Assembly: GCF_020379485.1 (NCBI RefSeq)
Contig: NC_063452.1
Span: 26,294,770 to 26,358,769, forward strand
Source: Brassica napus
Lineage: Eukaryota; Streptophyta; Magnoliopsida; Brassicales; Brassicaceae
DNA: 64,000 nt
Reading direction: 5' to 3'
Part shown: in pieces, positions 12,621 to 24,929 of the stretch
Layout: the number at the start of each line of letters is the position of its first letter
How positions within the stretch are numbered: position 1 is the first letter of the stretch
Translations under genes and position numbers: made by a program
Notes under the pieces: model-generated
Database searches by the model: none
Told to the model about the DNA's origin: nothing
What the model saw: the letters and a program-made list of their open reading frames with translations, nothing else

Positions 12621-13343
12621 TTGTGTATTTTGTGAACGGGAATGATCAACACTCTGCTTCATCTTTGGCGACAGAACTTGATTTGGTCCAAGGGTCTCTT
12701 CCTGTGAAGTATCTCGGAGTTCCTCTGATGCCTCATAAGCTGTGAAGCCAAGATTATCAACCTTTAGTGGATAAAATCAGATCTCGAGTTACTTCTTGGA
12801 CAGCAAAACAGCTATCTTTTGCAGGAGATTTAAACAGCCGTCTACAAGTACGATCAATTTTTGGTCTGCAATTTGTCCCACTGGCAAAAGAATGTTTGGA
12901 AAAAACTAGAAAGATTTGTACCACCTTTCTCTGGACAGAAGCTCTGAACTTGCAAGGGGGGCAAAAGTGTCTTGGGAGACTGTTTGTTCACCGAAAGAGT
13001 GGGGAGTTTTGGGTCTGCTTTGCTTAATGGAATTAAATTTGGTGTATGGAATCAAACTCATATGGCTCCTTTTTGCTGGTTCTGAATCGTTGTGGGTCTC
13101 AAATATTTGCAGCTGGATTTGGAGAAGGCTCATGAAGCTTTCTTATTTAGCAAAACCTTTCATTCTCTATCATGTAAACTCTGGAAGGATTTTGCGTCTT
13201 TTTGGCATAACAATTGGATGGAATTTGAATCAGTTATTGATGTCATCGGCGCACTAGGTCGATCAATTGACTCTTCTGTCACTGACGACGTTACAGGGGA
13301 TGTGTGGAGGATGTTAATGGTATCTCCTTAAAAAAAAAAGGTA
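12621..13343 (+). mobile_element. 5'-truncated LINE fragment, decayed
   Basis: Frames on the plus strand carry the region just after the reverse transcriptase core of plant L1-type LINEs: LPVKYLGVPLMPHKL, DKIRSRVTSWTAKQLSFAG, CTTFLW, GAKVSWETVCSPKEWG. The frame changes several times and there is a TGA after MPHKL, so it is dead. It ends in a short A-run near 13332-13341. The matching unit at 24010-24150 lacks it, so it entered this unit after the duplication. Confidence 0.75.
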
Positions 13344-13344
13344 T

Positions 13345-13735
13345 ACAAGGGTAAATCCATATATAACATATGGCATAACATTTTTATATATAAAGAGAGA
13401 TATTTTTGGCAAAAAAATTAATGGATTATTCATTTTAGTACCCTACATAGTGCAAGAAACTTACTAGGGTTTATCTTGGTGAGTGTAGCTGTTCCACCGA
13501 AGTAACAAGCAATGCGATTGTTCCCATTAGTCTGATAATAACCATTAAACGCAAAAGATGCGTGCGACCATATCGTATCCGGCTCGTAACAGTCACCATG
13601 TTTCTCGATGACTGAGCAATCAACTCTCCCAATACCACATCCCCAATCAAGAGCTCTCTGTAGCTCAGCCTGAGACGCACTTGGTCGAGCCACGCACCAT
13701 GTTCTTCCGTCCAGGAACGTCGTATTACCTTCAGC
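13345..13735. repeat. Duplicated unit around X8 fragment (partner 24150-24475)
   Basis: The stretch from GTAAATCCATATA through the X8 remnant matches 24150-24475 with many substitutions and small deletions. It ties the two tandem units together beyond the ARF gene itself. Confidence 0.7.
13445..13735 (-). pseudogene. X8-domain (callose-binding type) fragment
   Basis: The minus strand encodes most of a plant X8 domain: TFLDGRTWCVARP, LDWGCGIGRVDCSVIEKHG, CYEPDTIWSHASFAFNGYY, CYFGGTATLTK. The cysteines and the FNxYY motif are in place. X8 domains bind beta-1,3-glucan and occur in plasmodesmal callose-binding proteins and at the end of some glucanases. No signal peptide or GPI tail exon is seen, and an in-frame TGA lies just upstream (about 13766), so this is probably a gene remnant or an exon whose partners are lost. 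A more decayed copy is at 24240-24475. Confidence 0.65.
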
Positions 13736-14132
13736 TCGAATAGGTCTCTGGTCGGATCATCGTCACTGGTCGTGTAGCTTCACATCGTGCTTGGGATATG
13801 AACTTTAGTAGAAGCAGAGAAAATAGAAAAATCCAAAATTGTTTCTCATTTTCAAGATGTTGGTAATAGAAAATATAAATGTAAAGAGAAGAAAATATCC
13901 AGATCATAACATCACCGTATGTAGAAACATATATTATACATAAATAATATATTGATTGTCACACTAGTTTAAGTATAATGATCAAGTGATGGGGACTTTG
14001 GAGGTTGAGACAAGTGAGGTTAGGTTTATTTAGACAAGATAACCTAATCAAAAGAGCTAAGAATAATCGAGATCTCATTAAGGAATCGAAGGTGCCTTCA
14101 AGAGTAATAAAATTTTCAAGAAATTGATAGCA
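13736..14132. other. No gene seen
   Basis: AT-rich spacer between the X8 remnant and the MITE; I see no coding or RNA feature. Confidence 0.4.
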
Positions 14133-14141
14133 TAAGATTTT

Positions 14142-14571
14142 GGGCAAATCTCCAAAATAGCACATTTCTAAGTTTATATCACAAAAATAGCACTCAAAAA
14201 CTAAAATGATCAAAATAGCACCTTTCGAAGTTTATCCTTTGAAAAGTTTAATTTTTTTATTTTTCAAAATTTGAAATATTATCCCCAAAACCTCATTTCT
14301 CAACTCTAAACCCTAAACCCTAAACTCTAAACCCTAAACCCTAAACCCTAAACCCTAAACCCTAAACCCTAAACCCTAAACTCTAAACTCTAAACCCTAA
14401 ACCCTAAACTCTAAACCCTAAATCCTAAACCCCACCCTTTAACTCTAAACCCTAAGTTTGTGACTTTTGATAAAACATTAAGTGTTATTTTTGTGACTTT
14501 TGACCTTGAGTGCTAGTTTGGGAACAAAAACTTGATTTAGTGCTATTTTTGTCTTTTTCTCTAAGATTTTT
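14142..14571. mobile_element. MULE-type MITE containing telomere-like CCCTAAA array
   Basis: A 430-bp element flanked by a perfect 9-bp direct repeat TAAGATTTT (14133-14141 and 14572-14580), the target duplication length of Mutator-like elements. Its ends are imperfect inverted repeats sharing AAATAGCAC (left GGGCAAATCTCC..., right GAGAAAAAGAC... when reversed). The centre (about 14296-14455) is a run of CCCTAAA heptamers interspersed with variant CTCTAAA and CCTAAAT units. No coding capacity. Confidence 0.7.
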
Positions 14572-14764
14572 TTTATTATTTTTAGTATCAAGAATATTAC
14601 TTTCCATTCATTTATTGTATAACGAATACTGAAAGTTGAGGAGAGGCGTTCACAACTCACAAGCAAATAATTCTCTGCAAATAGTATATGTTTAATTATA
14701 AACATAATAATTTCACATAGGAAAGGCATACAATACACAACACACATTTAAGACTACATATATT

Positions 14765-15320
14765 TCGACAAAGTGATTCACAATTTTTTTAATCTAAAAT
14801 GTAGAGAATGATGAGAGTATAAGATTGGAAGAATTGTATATTGACTCTCATAATGATAAAGCTTATACATGTACAACTTATATAGGAAGATAAGAATGTA
14901 AACGTTAAACCTAGATTTCTTAACTAAATGTATACATATCTCAATAACAATATTCACAATTATGTTTTATATCTGCATGATTCTCTATGTAAAGGACTAA
15001 AAACAGAGTTGGTTTGATTAAGAAACAAAACAACATAGCCAAGTTATTACAAAAGCCAATACCTAAATCCATTCAGAAGATGATGCTAACAAATCAAAAG
15101 ACTTTAAACTCAAGAAAGTATAAATTAAAAAAAAAAGAACATAGCTTATGGCATTGATTTTGATGAGGCATAGTGAAGCCTGGTGAGCTTGTCAACTCTC
15201 TTACACAACTCTTCCACTTGAGCGTTCATGTATTTAGAAATATCTTCGATTTTGTTCCTACTCAGATCAAGAAAAAAATCGATCAAGTTCATTGACTGTA
15301 CCAAAGATAACAGTTTTTAT
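14765..15320 (-). pseudogene. DDB1 3'-end fragment (last exon tail and 3' flank)
   Basis: Bases 15130-15310 match the final exon of the DDB1 gene at 34925-35270, including the codons around its stop and the segment reading [11 protein letters not shown] in the real gene, but with indels. Bases 14765-14800 and 14995-15120 match the DNA just beyond the DDB1 stop (34735-34920). About 200 bases at 14800-14995 have no counterpart and look like a separate insertion. Only some 60 codons are present and the frame is lost, so it is a non-functional duplicate. Confidence 0.75.
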
Positions 15321-16347
15321 CTAACCAGTCTCTCAATCAGATGGCCTCAATCACATGGGAGAACCAAATTACATTGAACATTCTAGTTTCAGTATCCGCA
15401 ACCTATATCTACTGGAAGTCTTTTTACTCCAGTAGTTAAGAAGTCACTAATTTTTTTTACGTTTCAATATTTTGGTATCAAATCTTAGAGAAATGATTTA
15501 TTAACAATTACATAGATTAATAGAGAATAAACCTACACAAGAGTTTCATCACAATGTAAGCAGTGTCGGCCCTGGCTAGAAGCTGGGGTAGCATGTGCTT
15601 CCAGCCTTGAAAATAATATGTAATATTTTAACTATTTTTGACTAAAATCTCCATTAGCTTAGTTGGTAAATGTTAATAACCATATGTTAGTACTACAAAC
15701 AAACTAAAAGTTTGTTTACATGACAGAAATAAGAGATCTACAGTTATTGTATAGAAATAAATTGTAAAGTAACATACATAATTTTAAAAAAATACTCAAC
15801 CATAATTCCAATATTGATATGGAAATAAAAATATATAGTTGCACAATTCGAAAGAATGCAATATAAAACAACTTACCAAAAACAAATAAGAGCAGACATG
15901 AAACTAGATGATTTAAAATAAGAAAATGATTAAAAGTTCTATCGCCAAAATAAAAACAGAACATAGTCCCATTCAAACTATCTCAGTAATTGTATAAGGC
16001 AATTTAGTAAACACAATGAAACTGAGTCTTAATCTCCTTATAAGTTATAACAAATAAGTTCAATGAAAAGAGTTGATAAAAGTAAAGAAGAGCAATCACA
16101 ATAATAAATATCACACATAATATAAAACTAAACTCTTCAAGTTAAAAACAAATGTTAAACGAAAACTTAATAAAAGTAAAATTTCTGGGTGAACAGAGAT
16201 CAAACCCAAGTATTATATAAAAAAGCATTAAAAGTAACAAAACCCTTTTTTGACTGTCGTCGACATCGGACGGTGAAATTATTTTTGTAAATGCTGAGTC
16301 ACCTTTAGAGAATTGGTTCTCAAATTTCATTTTATGGCATCTTATTT
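15321..16347. other. AT-rich spacer, no gene seen
   Basis: Bases 15340-15530 match 24845-24930 plus 26219-26280, making this the empty-site relative of the Helitron at 24930-26218. The stretch CAGTGTCGGCCCTGGC at about 15562 resembles the end of a small DNA transposon but I could not pair it. No coding region is supported. Confidence 0.45.
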
Positions 16348-19300
16348 TCAACATATGAATATTTCCTTCACGGTGTTGCAAAATTTCCTACACAGAATCA
16401 AAAACACATTAAGTTTCTTATTTTCCCAAAAATTGAGAGAAGAATAAATTGAGAGAAGAAGAAAGAGGAAACTTACAGCCATGAATCGTCTCCAACAAGC
16501 ATCATATCTCCTTCATGAACTTTAAAGGTTAGTTTCCATTGACTGTGCATATGCAACTTGCCTTCGATATTAAAGAGTTTTTCTAGTTCAACGATCATGT
16601 GATTGTATCCATCAAAATCAGTTAAATCAACAGTTCTAACAACACCTTCCATGTGAACCTGGTCAATAAACATATCAAGTGTTTGTGAACTAAATATAGT
16701 CATCTCAATCTGGTTAAAAAGTTATTCAAGTTTCTTATCAGTATCAAATCTACTGTATTAGAATAAAACTGTGTGTGCAACCATATATAAAATCTAGTCT
16801 TTTCTTAAAAAGAACATGAATAATTTTACGAAAGCCTATGTCTTATCATGTTCTAGTTATTAATAATGAATAATTTTAGAATTGACTAAAAAGTAAAGAA
16901 TAAGTAGAAGATGCTCTTTGTCGTACCTTGGTACTACTTGTAGTAAACCTTATTTTCTTCGTTTGGATTTCTGTTAGTCATGTCACTGCTTGAATTTGAT
17001 CAAGCTTTTCTTCATCAAAGATTTCAGAAATTTTACTCTTTTGGTATGATTCAAGTGGTTCCAAAACATCTCTTGCTTTGGTAGAAGCCGTTAGATCAAC
17101 TCCAAACAATCTGAAGCTACTAGATGCATTGGTGGTTGAATTTTCTTTTGTTGACTGGACCATTTGGTCATTGTAATCTGGTTTGGACATAGCAAGACCT
17201 GCATAGCTCACTAGCCAACCAGATGAAATTTTTGAATCATTAGTTTCATTCTGATAAATAAGTTGAGGAAGACTTGTTGAAGATTTTATACTTAATTCTC
17301 CAATTTATTGGCTTTGAGTCAACATATGAATTATCATATTTGAACTTATATATAGAAATATGATGATAATGGATACAAAAAGAAGCATAAATGATTTAAA
17401 AGTATTTTCTTACCAATTTCGCGTTGGCGTTTGTTTTCTCGAATTAAAGGCTCGATCTCCCATGGAGAGACCTTATTAGGTCTTGGAATTGTTGCAGCTT
17501 CATCCCACTGAACCTATTAAAATAAGTTAGTGGATTTTACTTATTATTATTTTGAAATCATATTCTAAATTAATATAACAAAAATTAGTTATGAATAAGT
17601 TTTACTTGTAGGTTTCGCCATTCTGAATCCTTCCAATAAATGGATAAATCTTCCACTTTTACTATTGTCCCAGAATATCTTTGCAGTATAAGCAAAATTT
17701 GTAAGTAATCATATTTGGAATAAAAAATTATATGAGAGTCAAATATTTACATTATTTCATTAAAATCACGTCCTTCAAACTTCATAGTAAACCTTGAACC
17801 TGTATTGAACTTCATGTTCACTGCATCTATAATTTTTTTGCAGTTGACAATGAATTTGCTCGACCTAATATCATCATATCAAGAATAAATTAAAATATGC
17901 TTTTTAAAATAAAATATTCTCGTGATGTTTAAGTAGAGTAATAAAGTATTTTCCTTACTTTGGCCTATAAAACACGTCGAACATACATTTGGTGTTAATA
18001 GCATTCAATGCAGCAGCAACTAAACCATGATGCATACTCTCTTTTGAAATTACTGATGATGATATGTTGCTTTGTTGAGGCGCTGCTTTTCTGATTCCGA
18101 TTCGTGATTCCCCATTCTCCCCTCTAGAACAAAAAATATTTAAAATACAAAAAAAATTAAGAAACAAAAGAGATGTAAAATGACAAAATGTATATACCTA
18201 AGGAATACAACAGAGTCTCCAACGGCCAAACTTTTTTTTCTTACAAACTGTTTCCAACCAGATGTGAAAAGATGTCTTTGTGGTGTACCTAGTTGATAAT
18301 TTATACATAAATAAAGATTATTAGTTGTGTATAAAGATTATTAGTTACTACCAAACGATTTTGATATAGAAAACTTAGATACCTCTAAAAGTGTGTTTAA
18401 ATTTCCAAACATGATCATGGAGATCTTTAGCAACTATCCACTGACTCGGTGCTTGCTGTGACATATCCTAAAAAACGTTTAATACAAAGGATCATATAAA
18501 AATTTACAACATAAGTCAATTATGGATTTATTTGGTGTATTTATTAAATGAAAATACCAATAGAGGAAGACATTCAATGGCATCCTTTTTAAATAAAGAA
18601 AAACCACCATGTGTGCTGGAATCCGAAGCAGTTAACACCTTGGTAAAATAGTTAATGTTTTGTTCGTTGTTGCCATTAGGAATAGAGACTTCAAATTCCT
18701 AATAATTAAATTCATAAATTTATTTACAGATATTATAAAAAGAAGTACAATTAGTTCGTAAATAAAATTTAAAATTTTCCACTTACAGGTGAACATGGCG
18801 ACAAGGAAACTTTTGCATAAACTTCATCTGTATTGGTATCCACCTAAATTCATGCATAAAACATGTCAAAACCATAATATGTACAATTGTAAGCCAATTA
18901 ATCTCATGTGTATTTCCTAAAGAGAAACATCAAATACCAAAGATACATACCTTAAGCTTGATGCTAATAACATTACAACGAATTTTTGAAGAAATATCAA
19001 AAATTGGTTTTAATTGGCACAGGTTGTCATTTTCTGATGCTACAAGCTGATAATATCATAAGATTGTAGAAAAGTTTATTGAATAACAAAATATGAGAAT
19101 TAATGTGAAATTATTCATAGAAAAACATGTGCCTGCTCTATGTGCCCTTGAGGAAAATAATAAACTTCTTCTCCAATTATTGGAAGATCAAACAAAGATC
19201 CAGCACATAACTTCCATAACTGATTATACAAATATCTATTGGTTCCATCAGTTCCTAAATGAATAAAAAAATATTTTTATGAGTAAATATTCCTAATAAA

Positions 19301-19380
19301 TCAAAAATTAAATTTGAGTTCCTTTTTTAACTTATACCTTGAAATTTAGGTTGTGCATTTCTAATTTTGTTATTCTCCAT
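16348..19380 (-). pseudogene. Auxin response factor-like gene, copy 2 (frameshift plus stop)
   Basis: All 14 coding exons of an ARF are present from ATG 19380 to TGA 16348: 19338-19380, 19133-19254, 18951-19046, 18787-18843, 18558-18698, 18383-18467, 18198-18288, 17959-18123, 17751-17864, 17607-17678, 17414-17513, 16927-17297, 16477-16658, 16348-16387. Exons 5-8 give the B3 domain, exons 9-11 the ARF domain, and exons 12-14 a PB1 domain (VHMEGVVRTVDL, FDGYNHMIVELEKLF, GDDSWLKFCNTV). Exon 10 has 72 bases against 73 in copy 1 (AATAATGG for AATAAATGG near 17640), shifting the frame to TAA at 17444-17446, about 351 codons. A second in-frame TGA at 16978 would remove the PB1 domain even if frame were kept. 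The DNA-binding half could still be made. A sequencing error could explain the deletion but not both lesions. Confidence 0.85.
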
Positions 19381-20904
19381 CAGCTTTTACCAAATAATGG
19401 TCTTGAATTACACCTTACACAAAAATATCACCAAATCCAGAATAGTTGTTAGCATGGTATTCTATTTGAAAATTAGGGGTGGGTGGTCGGTACCCATTAT
19501 TATTCAGTTTGGGTCTATTTAGGTTTTGGGTTTTTGAGATTAAAGATTTCAATCTCATTTAAGTATTTATAAATTTTGATTCGTGTTTGGTTCGGATCTT
19601 TGCGGGTTCAGATAAGCTGTTTAAATTATTTTTAAATTTTTTGAAATTTATAAATACTTTAAATTTTTCAAACTCTAAAAATGAAGTTTGTGTTTTTTTA
19701 AAAAAAATAATTCAAATTCAAAAGAGTATATAAACTTTGTGTTTTTTAAGGTATTGATAAACAGGTTTGTGTTTTTTAAGTACGATTACATCATGATAGA
19801 TGGAGAATTTTAAATAAAATTTTACAAATCGTATTGCAATATAAATCATGATTATTCACAAAATCGAGCCATACAACTAGATAATTAACATAATACCTTT
19901 GATTAGTGAATTGGTGAGCATGTTTTGATCTTTGGTAAACAAGTTTGTTTTCTGTTCTTTACAATGATATGTAGTTGTCTTTGTTTAGTCATCAATTTGA
20001 TATACATCAGGTATTTATAGTTGAGAAGTCATTGTCCTACATTAATATTGTTCATATGAGTTTTGACTAAAGATTACCAAAAAACAACCAGGTCAAAGAT
20101 AATTTTTTTTTAAATGTCAAACTTCTTGAATATCAGTTTAGTTATGTTTCTAAAACACACACATATATATCATATATATATATATATAATAATAATTCTA
20201 TAAAGAAGCACATCATACTCTACCTCATAAGTCATAATTAGTTGATTTGTCGTTGAAGAAAATGGTCTTTAGTAAAAGAAAATTCAAAAGTTGCCTATGG
20301 ATTCTGTACTTAAACATTAATGCATTTTTACAGCCTTTCCATTTATGTGAAAAAAATCCCAAAATGGAACTCATCTAATGTTGAACACGTCAATTCTCCC
20401 ATCATCACGTCAATCCCAAAATGGAACTCATCTCTAAATGGTGACCAAAGGAATGAGTGAGAATAGTTGATTCCTTACCATTTTTTACAATTTACACCAT
20501 TTACAAAGAATATTTATTACTTATAATTTCTTAATATTCTTTAACTTTTGAAGAATAAAAGACTACAATTATTCCTTATAAAATTAGAAAAGAAATATTT
20601 CTCTTATTTTTTCATTTCATTATTTTCCTTGTTATTCTTCGTATTCTTTTAATGGTTACCGGTTAAAATCTTACATCTTTGGTTAACAATTAACCAAAAG
20701 TCATGTGTTTCTACATGATCCACACATACATGTGATGGACAGAAGTTGACCAAAAAACAGAAATATTATATTGGACCTAACCTTTATTTTGTAAATTTTT
20801 AAATTCAATACACCTTTCAACTTTATAGTTAAACTTACATTGAATCACTAATATTCCTTTCATTATACTACTACTATCTATGTTTCCAAACAATATTCTT
20901 ATTT
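17151..20904. repeat. Tandem duplication block, copy 2 (partner 1-3755)
   Basis: Nearly identical to the first 3755 bases of the window. The microsatellite at about 20153-20188 is shorter than its partner at 2984-3043. The end of the block (20905 on) reads TTTCTTTATACTACT where copy 1 switches to a Helitron-like start. Confidence 0.9.
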
Positions 20905-21283
20905 TTCTTTATACTACTATCCATGTTTACAAACAACACTATAATTAATTTTTTATCCAAACAATATAAAATATTAGATCTCATCTTTTTTTATAATTCT
21001 AACAATTTTCTTTCAAATTATTTAGATAAATTAAATAATAGAAAAAATTCAAATAATTTATAAACAGCAAAAATAAATAGAACTTATTTTACAGGTTTAA
21101 TAACTACAAAAAAATCAATAATATATCAATTAAATTAACGGATTATTTTATTTGTTATATTTCCTAAATAATGGTTATGTCATTTAAGTAACATAATAAT
21201 TCAATAATATCATATCATAAAAATATAGAAAGTTCTACATTGTACAATAAATATAATAACAAAAATAATATGAAAAATGTTCA

Positions 21284-21315
<32 letters not shown>

Positions 21316-21891
21316 TATTTAAAGAAAATGCTTAACACTAATTGTTAACAACAAATTTAAACCTATTATAATATAAACCAAAATATTAACAAGATAAATT
21401 ACACAAAAAATTATAATAAAATTAATTAAGATATATAAAAAGGAGTAATATGTTCAAGACATATTTATAGTTCTTAATTATTTGATATATATCATTTTCT
21501 CTATCAAAATTTTGTAGAAAAGTCAAAATTTCATAAAACTGCAAAACAATGAACCTTCGAATTTAGATAAAAAGGTGACAAATTATGAAACTATATCAAT
21601 TCAAATCAAATTGGATTACATATCGGTCATCCATTGGTTCAATCGGTTAGTCTCTAGTTTTAGTGATTTTTTAAAATATTGATATTTTTAAAAACCTAAA
21701 CAAAATAATCAAATCACCTGATTAACCGATTTGACCGCGGGTTTGGATCGAATTTAAAAAGACTGATTTTAATGCAAAAATGTTTTAAATACGAAAAATT
21801 TGTATAAATTAAAAAAAATATTCATTAACTAATTAGTAGAATTTGTCATCATAAAATATTATGCGCTTGCAAAGTACGGGTCAAAATCTAA
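20757..21891 (+). mobile_element. Insertion with Helitron-like 3' end in ARF upstream DNA
   Basis: Compared with the related sequence at 12456-12488, about 1.13 kb is inserted after GTTGACCAAA. Its right end reads GCGCTTGCAAAGTACGGGT then CAAAATCTAA before T, a decayed form of the hairpin-spacer-CTRR end of plus-strand Helitrons. The left end does not show TC. Copy 1 shares the left part (from about 3605), so the insertion predates that duplication. It contains a TA/TG microsatellite at about 21284-21315 and no gene. Confidence 0.5.
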
Positions 21892-21929
21892 TGATACTTA
21901 AAAGGCATTATCAACAAAAATATGAAAGT

Positions 21930-23900
21930 ACTAGATAATAAACATCATTTTTCTACTAATGTTTGTTTATTAAATGATTTTAAAATTTTGCAACACTACC
22001 ATTTTTATCGATTATAAAATAATGAATACAAATGTTGGTCTCTTAAATTTATCATTGTTGTTGAAGAGTTAACGTATTAAAGTTCATTTTAATTATTTCA
22101 GGACTCCATATGCATAAAAGGATATTAAGTTTTGCGCTGACACAAATCAAAATAATCGTATAGGCAACATCGATTGTAAAATGACAAAAGGGGATTAGGT
22201 GCACCATCTCTGTAATAAGTAAATGCCTCTTTTCGGCTCTGGTTTTGTTTACTATTGATTCTCCATAAGTGATTTCATTTTCTACCTCTATAAAATTGTG
22301 TTTTCGTTGTCGTTTATGTTTCACTGATATGAGTTTTTTTTTCTTTTTTTCTTTTTTTTCTTCTATGAATTCGGTGAATTACATAAGTGTCAATTTAAAA
22401 AGATGGACATCTGTAAAAATTAGTTCTACTCCAGATACAAATAAATTCTATTCACAGGTTAGTGATTCTAATATATCAAGTTGTTATATAATATAAGTGC
22501 AGACTCGGAATATAAATGTATTTCTAGTACATATTCACTAGTTCAGTTTAAAAATCATCTAATTCTAGAACAACAAAACAAATTATTTATTTTATTAACC
22601 TATGATTTAGGTTTAGTTACTTAAGAGTATACCGATAATATATATATAATATTTTACCATTATAGTATGTGTAAACTAGTATAAACTAAGAACTGTTTGA
22701 TTTATTAAATGATAAACCAGAAAACTTATAATAAATAGTTAAAATCTTTCATTCTTACATTTATAATAGCTAGATAGGGTATTAGGGAGAAACAAATATT
22801 AAACGAATGATCAAATCTCTCATTCTTCGAACAAACTCAAAAGGAGATTATTGAAATCTTGTCATGATATTTCATTAAAAAACTTTTTAGGAATAAAAAT
22901 CAAGATTAAAATATTTAATCTGAATAAAATAATATATATAGTGCTTCTAATATTAAAAATCACATCGATTTAAAGAAGTGTATTTCTCGGACTTTCAGGA
23001 TCAAATAACATATTTGAAACCACATATTTAAAAAATAATTTGTATATATAAAAGTATATACATTAATTATTTTATTTACTTTATATGGTATTAATTAAAA
23101 TTTAGTGATATTGACATAAATATAGTATATTTTAATATAAGTTTTTATTATTAACACTTCCTACCCATATGGTTTTATTAAAATTTGTATGTTTACTGTA
23201 ACAAAAATTTAAACCGCTAATTACAAAAATTTTAATGTGAGATTTATAAATACAAATTTCAAAATTAAAATATTAAGATCTCAATAATTTTCCATGAAAA
23301 TTTTGAAATTAACATATTTTTATATAGTATATTGTTTAATTCTAATGATATTAATATTAATATATATATATATATATATATAATATGAATATTTATAAAT
23401 GAGACTTAATATTCATACGATTTATGATCATTTGTATCTTGATTGAACAAAAAAGTAAACCATTGATCACAAAACTTTCAATGTGAAACTTTTGTCATTT
23501 TTAGTAATATGTAGTCGTTATAAAAAATTCAAAATATACCATATAAGAAAAAATCTACTTTTTTATTATATGTTTGATGTGACTGTTTATTTTTTTAATA
23601 GTATCAAATTAAACAAAAAAAAGAGAGATGATACAAAAAATGTTTTCAAATATGTATTATTCATAATTATTAATTGTCATATATATGTTAATCATATTAG
23701 ATAATTTCGTAGCTTTTATTTCATTAAAAATTTGAGAATATTCTTTTTACACTACTAATCAATTTGATAGTTACTTTAATAAAATAATATAATATATATT
23801 TATAAAGATCAACTTATTTTTCTAAGGATACTAAGATCCTAGTAATGACACGTGACTACGAAAATATGTTGTAATGCTTCAGGATTAATATACAGGGGAT
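21930..23900. mobile_element. AT-rich insertion, probably Helitron-derived
   Basis: Absent from the related unit, where ATATGAAATTAGG runs directly to TTCTTACTTGG (about 12508). It contains two diverged internal copies of a segment with AACAAAAATTTAAACCGCTA and AACAAAAAAGTAAACCATTG (about 23165-23260 and 23425-23510), a pattern common inside crucifer Helitrons. I see no end hairpin, and the short ORFs look like chance frames. Confidence 0.35.
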
Positions 23901-24239
23901 GGTTCCTACTTACATACATCATATTCATAGAAGCATGTTCCGTAGCCTGCAAGCAACATATAAAATATCTCATCTAGTATCTTGTACTCCCCATACATAA
24001 AATAATTGCAGAAAAGAAAGTGTTATATCAAAATATGTTATTAGAGAGGTTACTCAAATTCAGTCACGTATTTCTTTTGTCATTTATCTTTTTTTGAACT
24101 GAAATGTTATTTTTGTAATTTTGTCATTTATCTTACTTTTGGAAAATAAGTATACATGGGTAAATCCATATAAAATAGGGCATAACATTTATAGATATAA
24201 AGAGAGATATTATTGGCCGATTATTCATTTTAGTAACCT

Positions 24240-24475
24240 AGATGGTGCAAGAAACTTACTAGGGTTTATATCTTGGTGAGTGTAGCTGTTCCACCGAAGT
24301 AACAAGCAATGCGATTGTTCCCACTGGTTTCATAATACTCATTAAACGCAGAAGATGCGTGCGACCGTATAGTATCCGGCTCTATGACTAAGCAATCAAC
24401 TCTCCCAATACCACATGCTCAATCAAGAGCTCTGTGTAGCTCTGATAGATGTGACCTCGTCGAATCACAGCTTTA
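24240..24475 (-). pseudogene. X8-domain fragment, second copy, decayed
   Basis: Matches 13455-13700 with small deletions: the segment coding for the middle cysteine region is shortened, and the frame no longer stays open. It is the partner of the better-preserved fragment at 13445-13735. Confidence 0.6.
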
Positions 24476-24929
24476 GAACAAATAGATGAACGAGAAACAT
24501 AAACACACAAACTTTTGGACAATTAACTATTTCCTCTTGTAAGTGTTCAAGCTCGTTTTTGATGTTTGATCTAAACTGTGAAGTCGTTTAACCTCGAACT
24601 CACGTTGCACAAGTATACAAACACGAAGCTCTCACGGAAACCGCTCAGGAATACAGATACGCAAGAAACAAATGAGAAACGAAAAATAAGAAAAGGAGTA
24701 CACACATGTGGGATATGGATACACAAATCTAATCTAAATAGAAAACTTCATTTTCTTATTCTAGATTTCTTTTTTGTATTTATCTCTTAACATGTACATT
24801 TATTACTATGTTAAGTTTCCACATGTTTGGAATTATTCAACAGAACAGAAGAACCAAATTACCCGCAACCTAAATCTAAAGGAAGTCTTATGACAGGATT
24901 CGAATCCTAGAGAAATGATTTATTAACAA
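24476..24929. other. Spacer, no gene seen
   Basis: No coding region is supported. The part after about 24840 (AGAACCAAATTAC, GAAGTCTTATGAC) is shared with 15360-15430. Confidence 0.4.

Noticed and set aside
14296..14455. True telomere or chromosome end
   Set aside because: The CCCTAAA run is short and impure, and lies between inverted repeats with a 9-bp target duplication and ordinary DNA on both sides.
22052..22496. Overlapping ORFs of 90 and 75 codons as genes
   Set aside because: They are on opposite strands in an AT-rich insertion absent from the sister unit, with no family resemblance.
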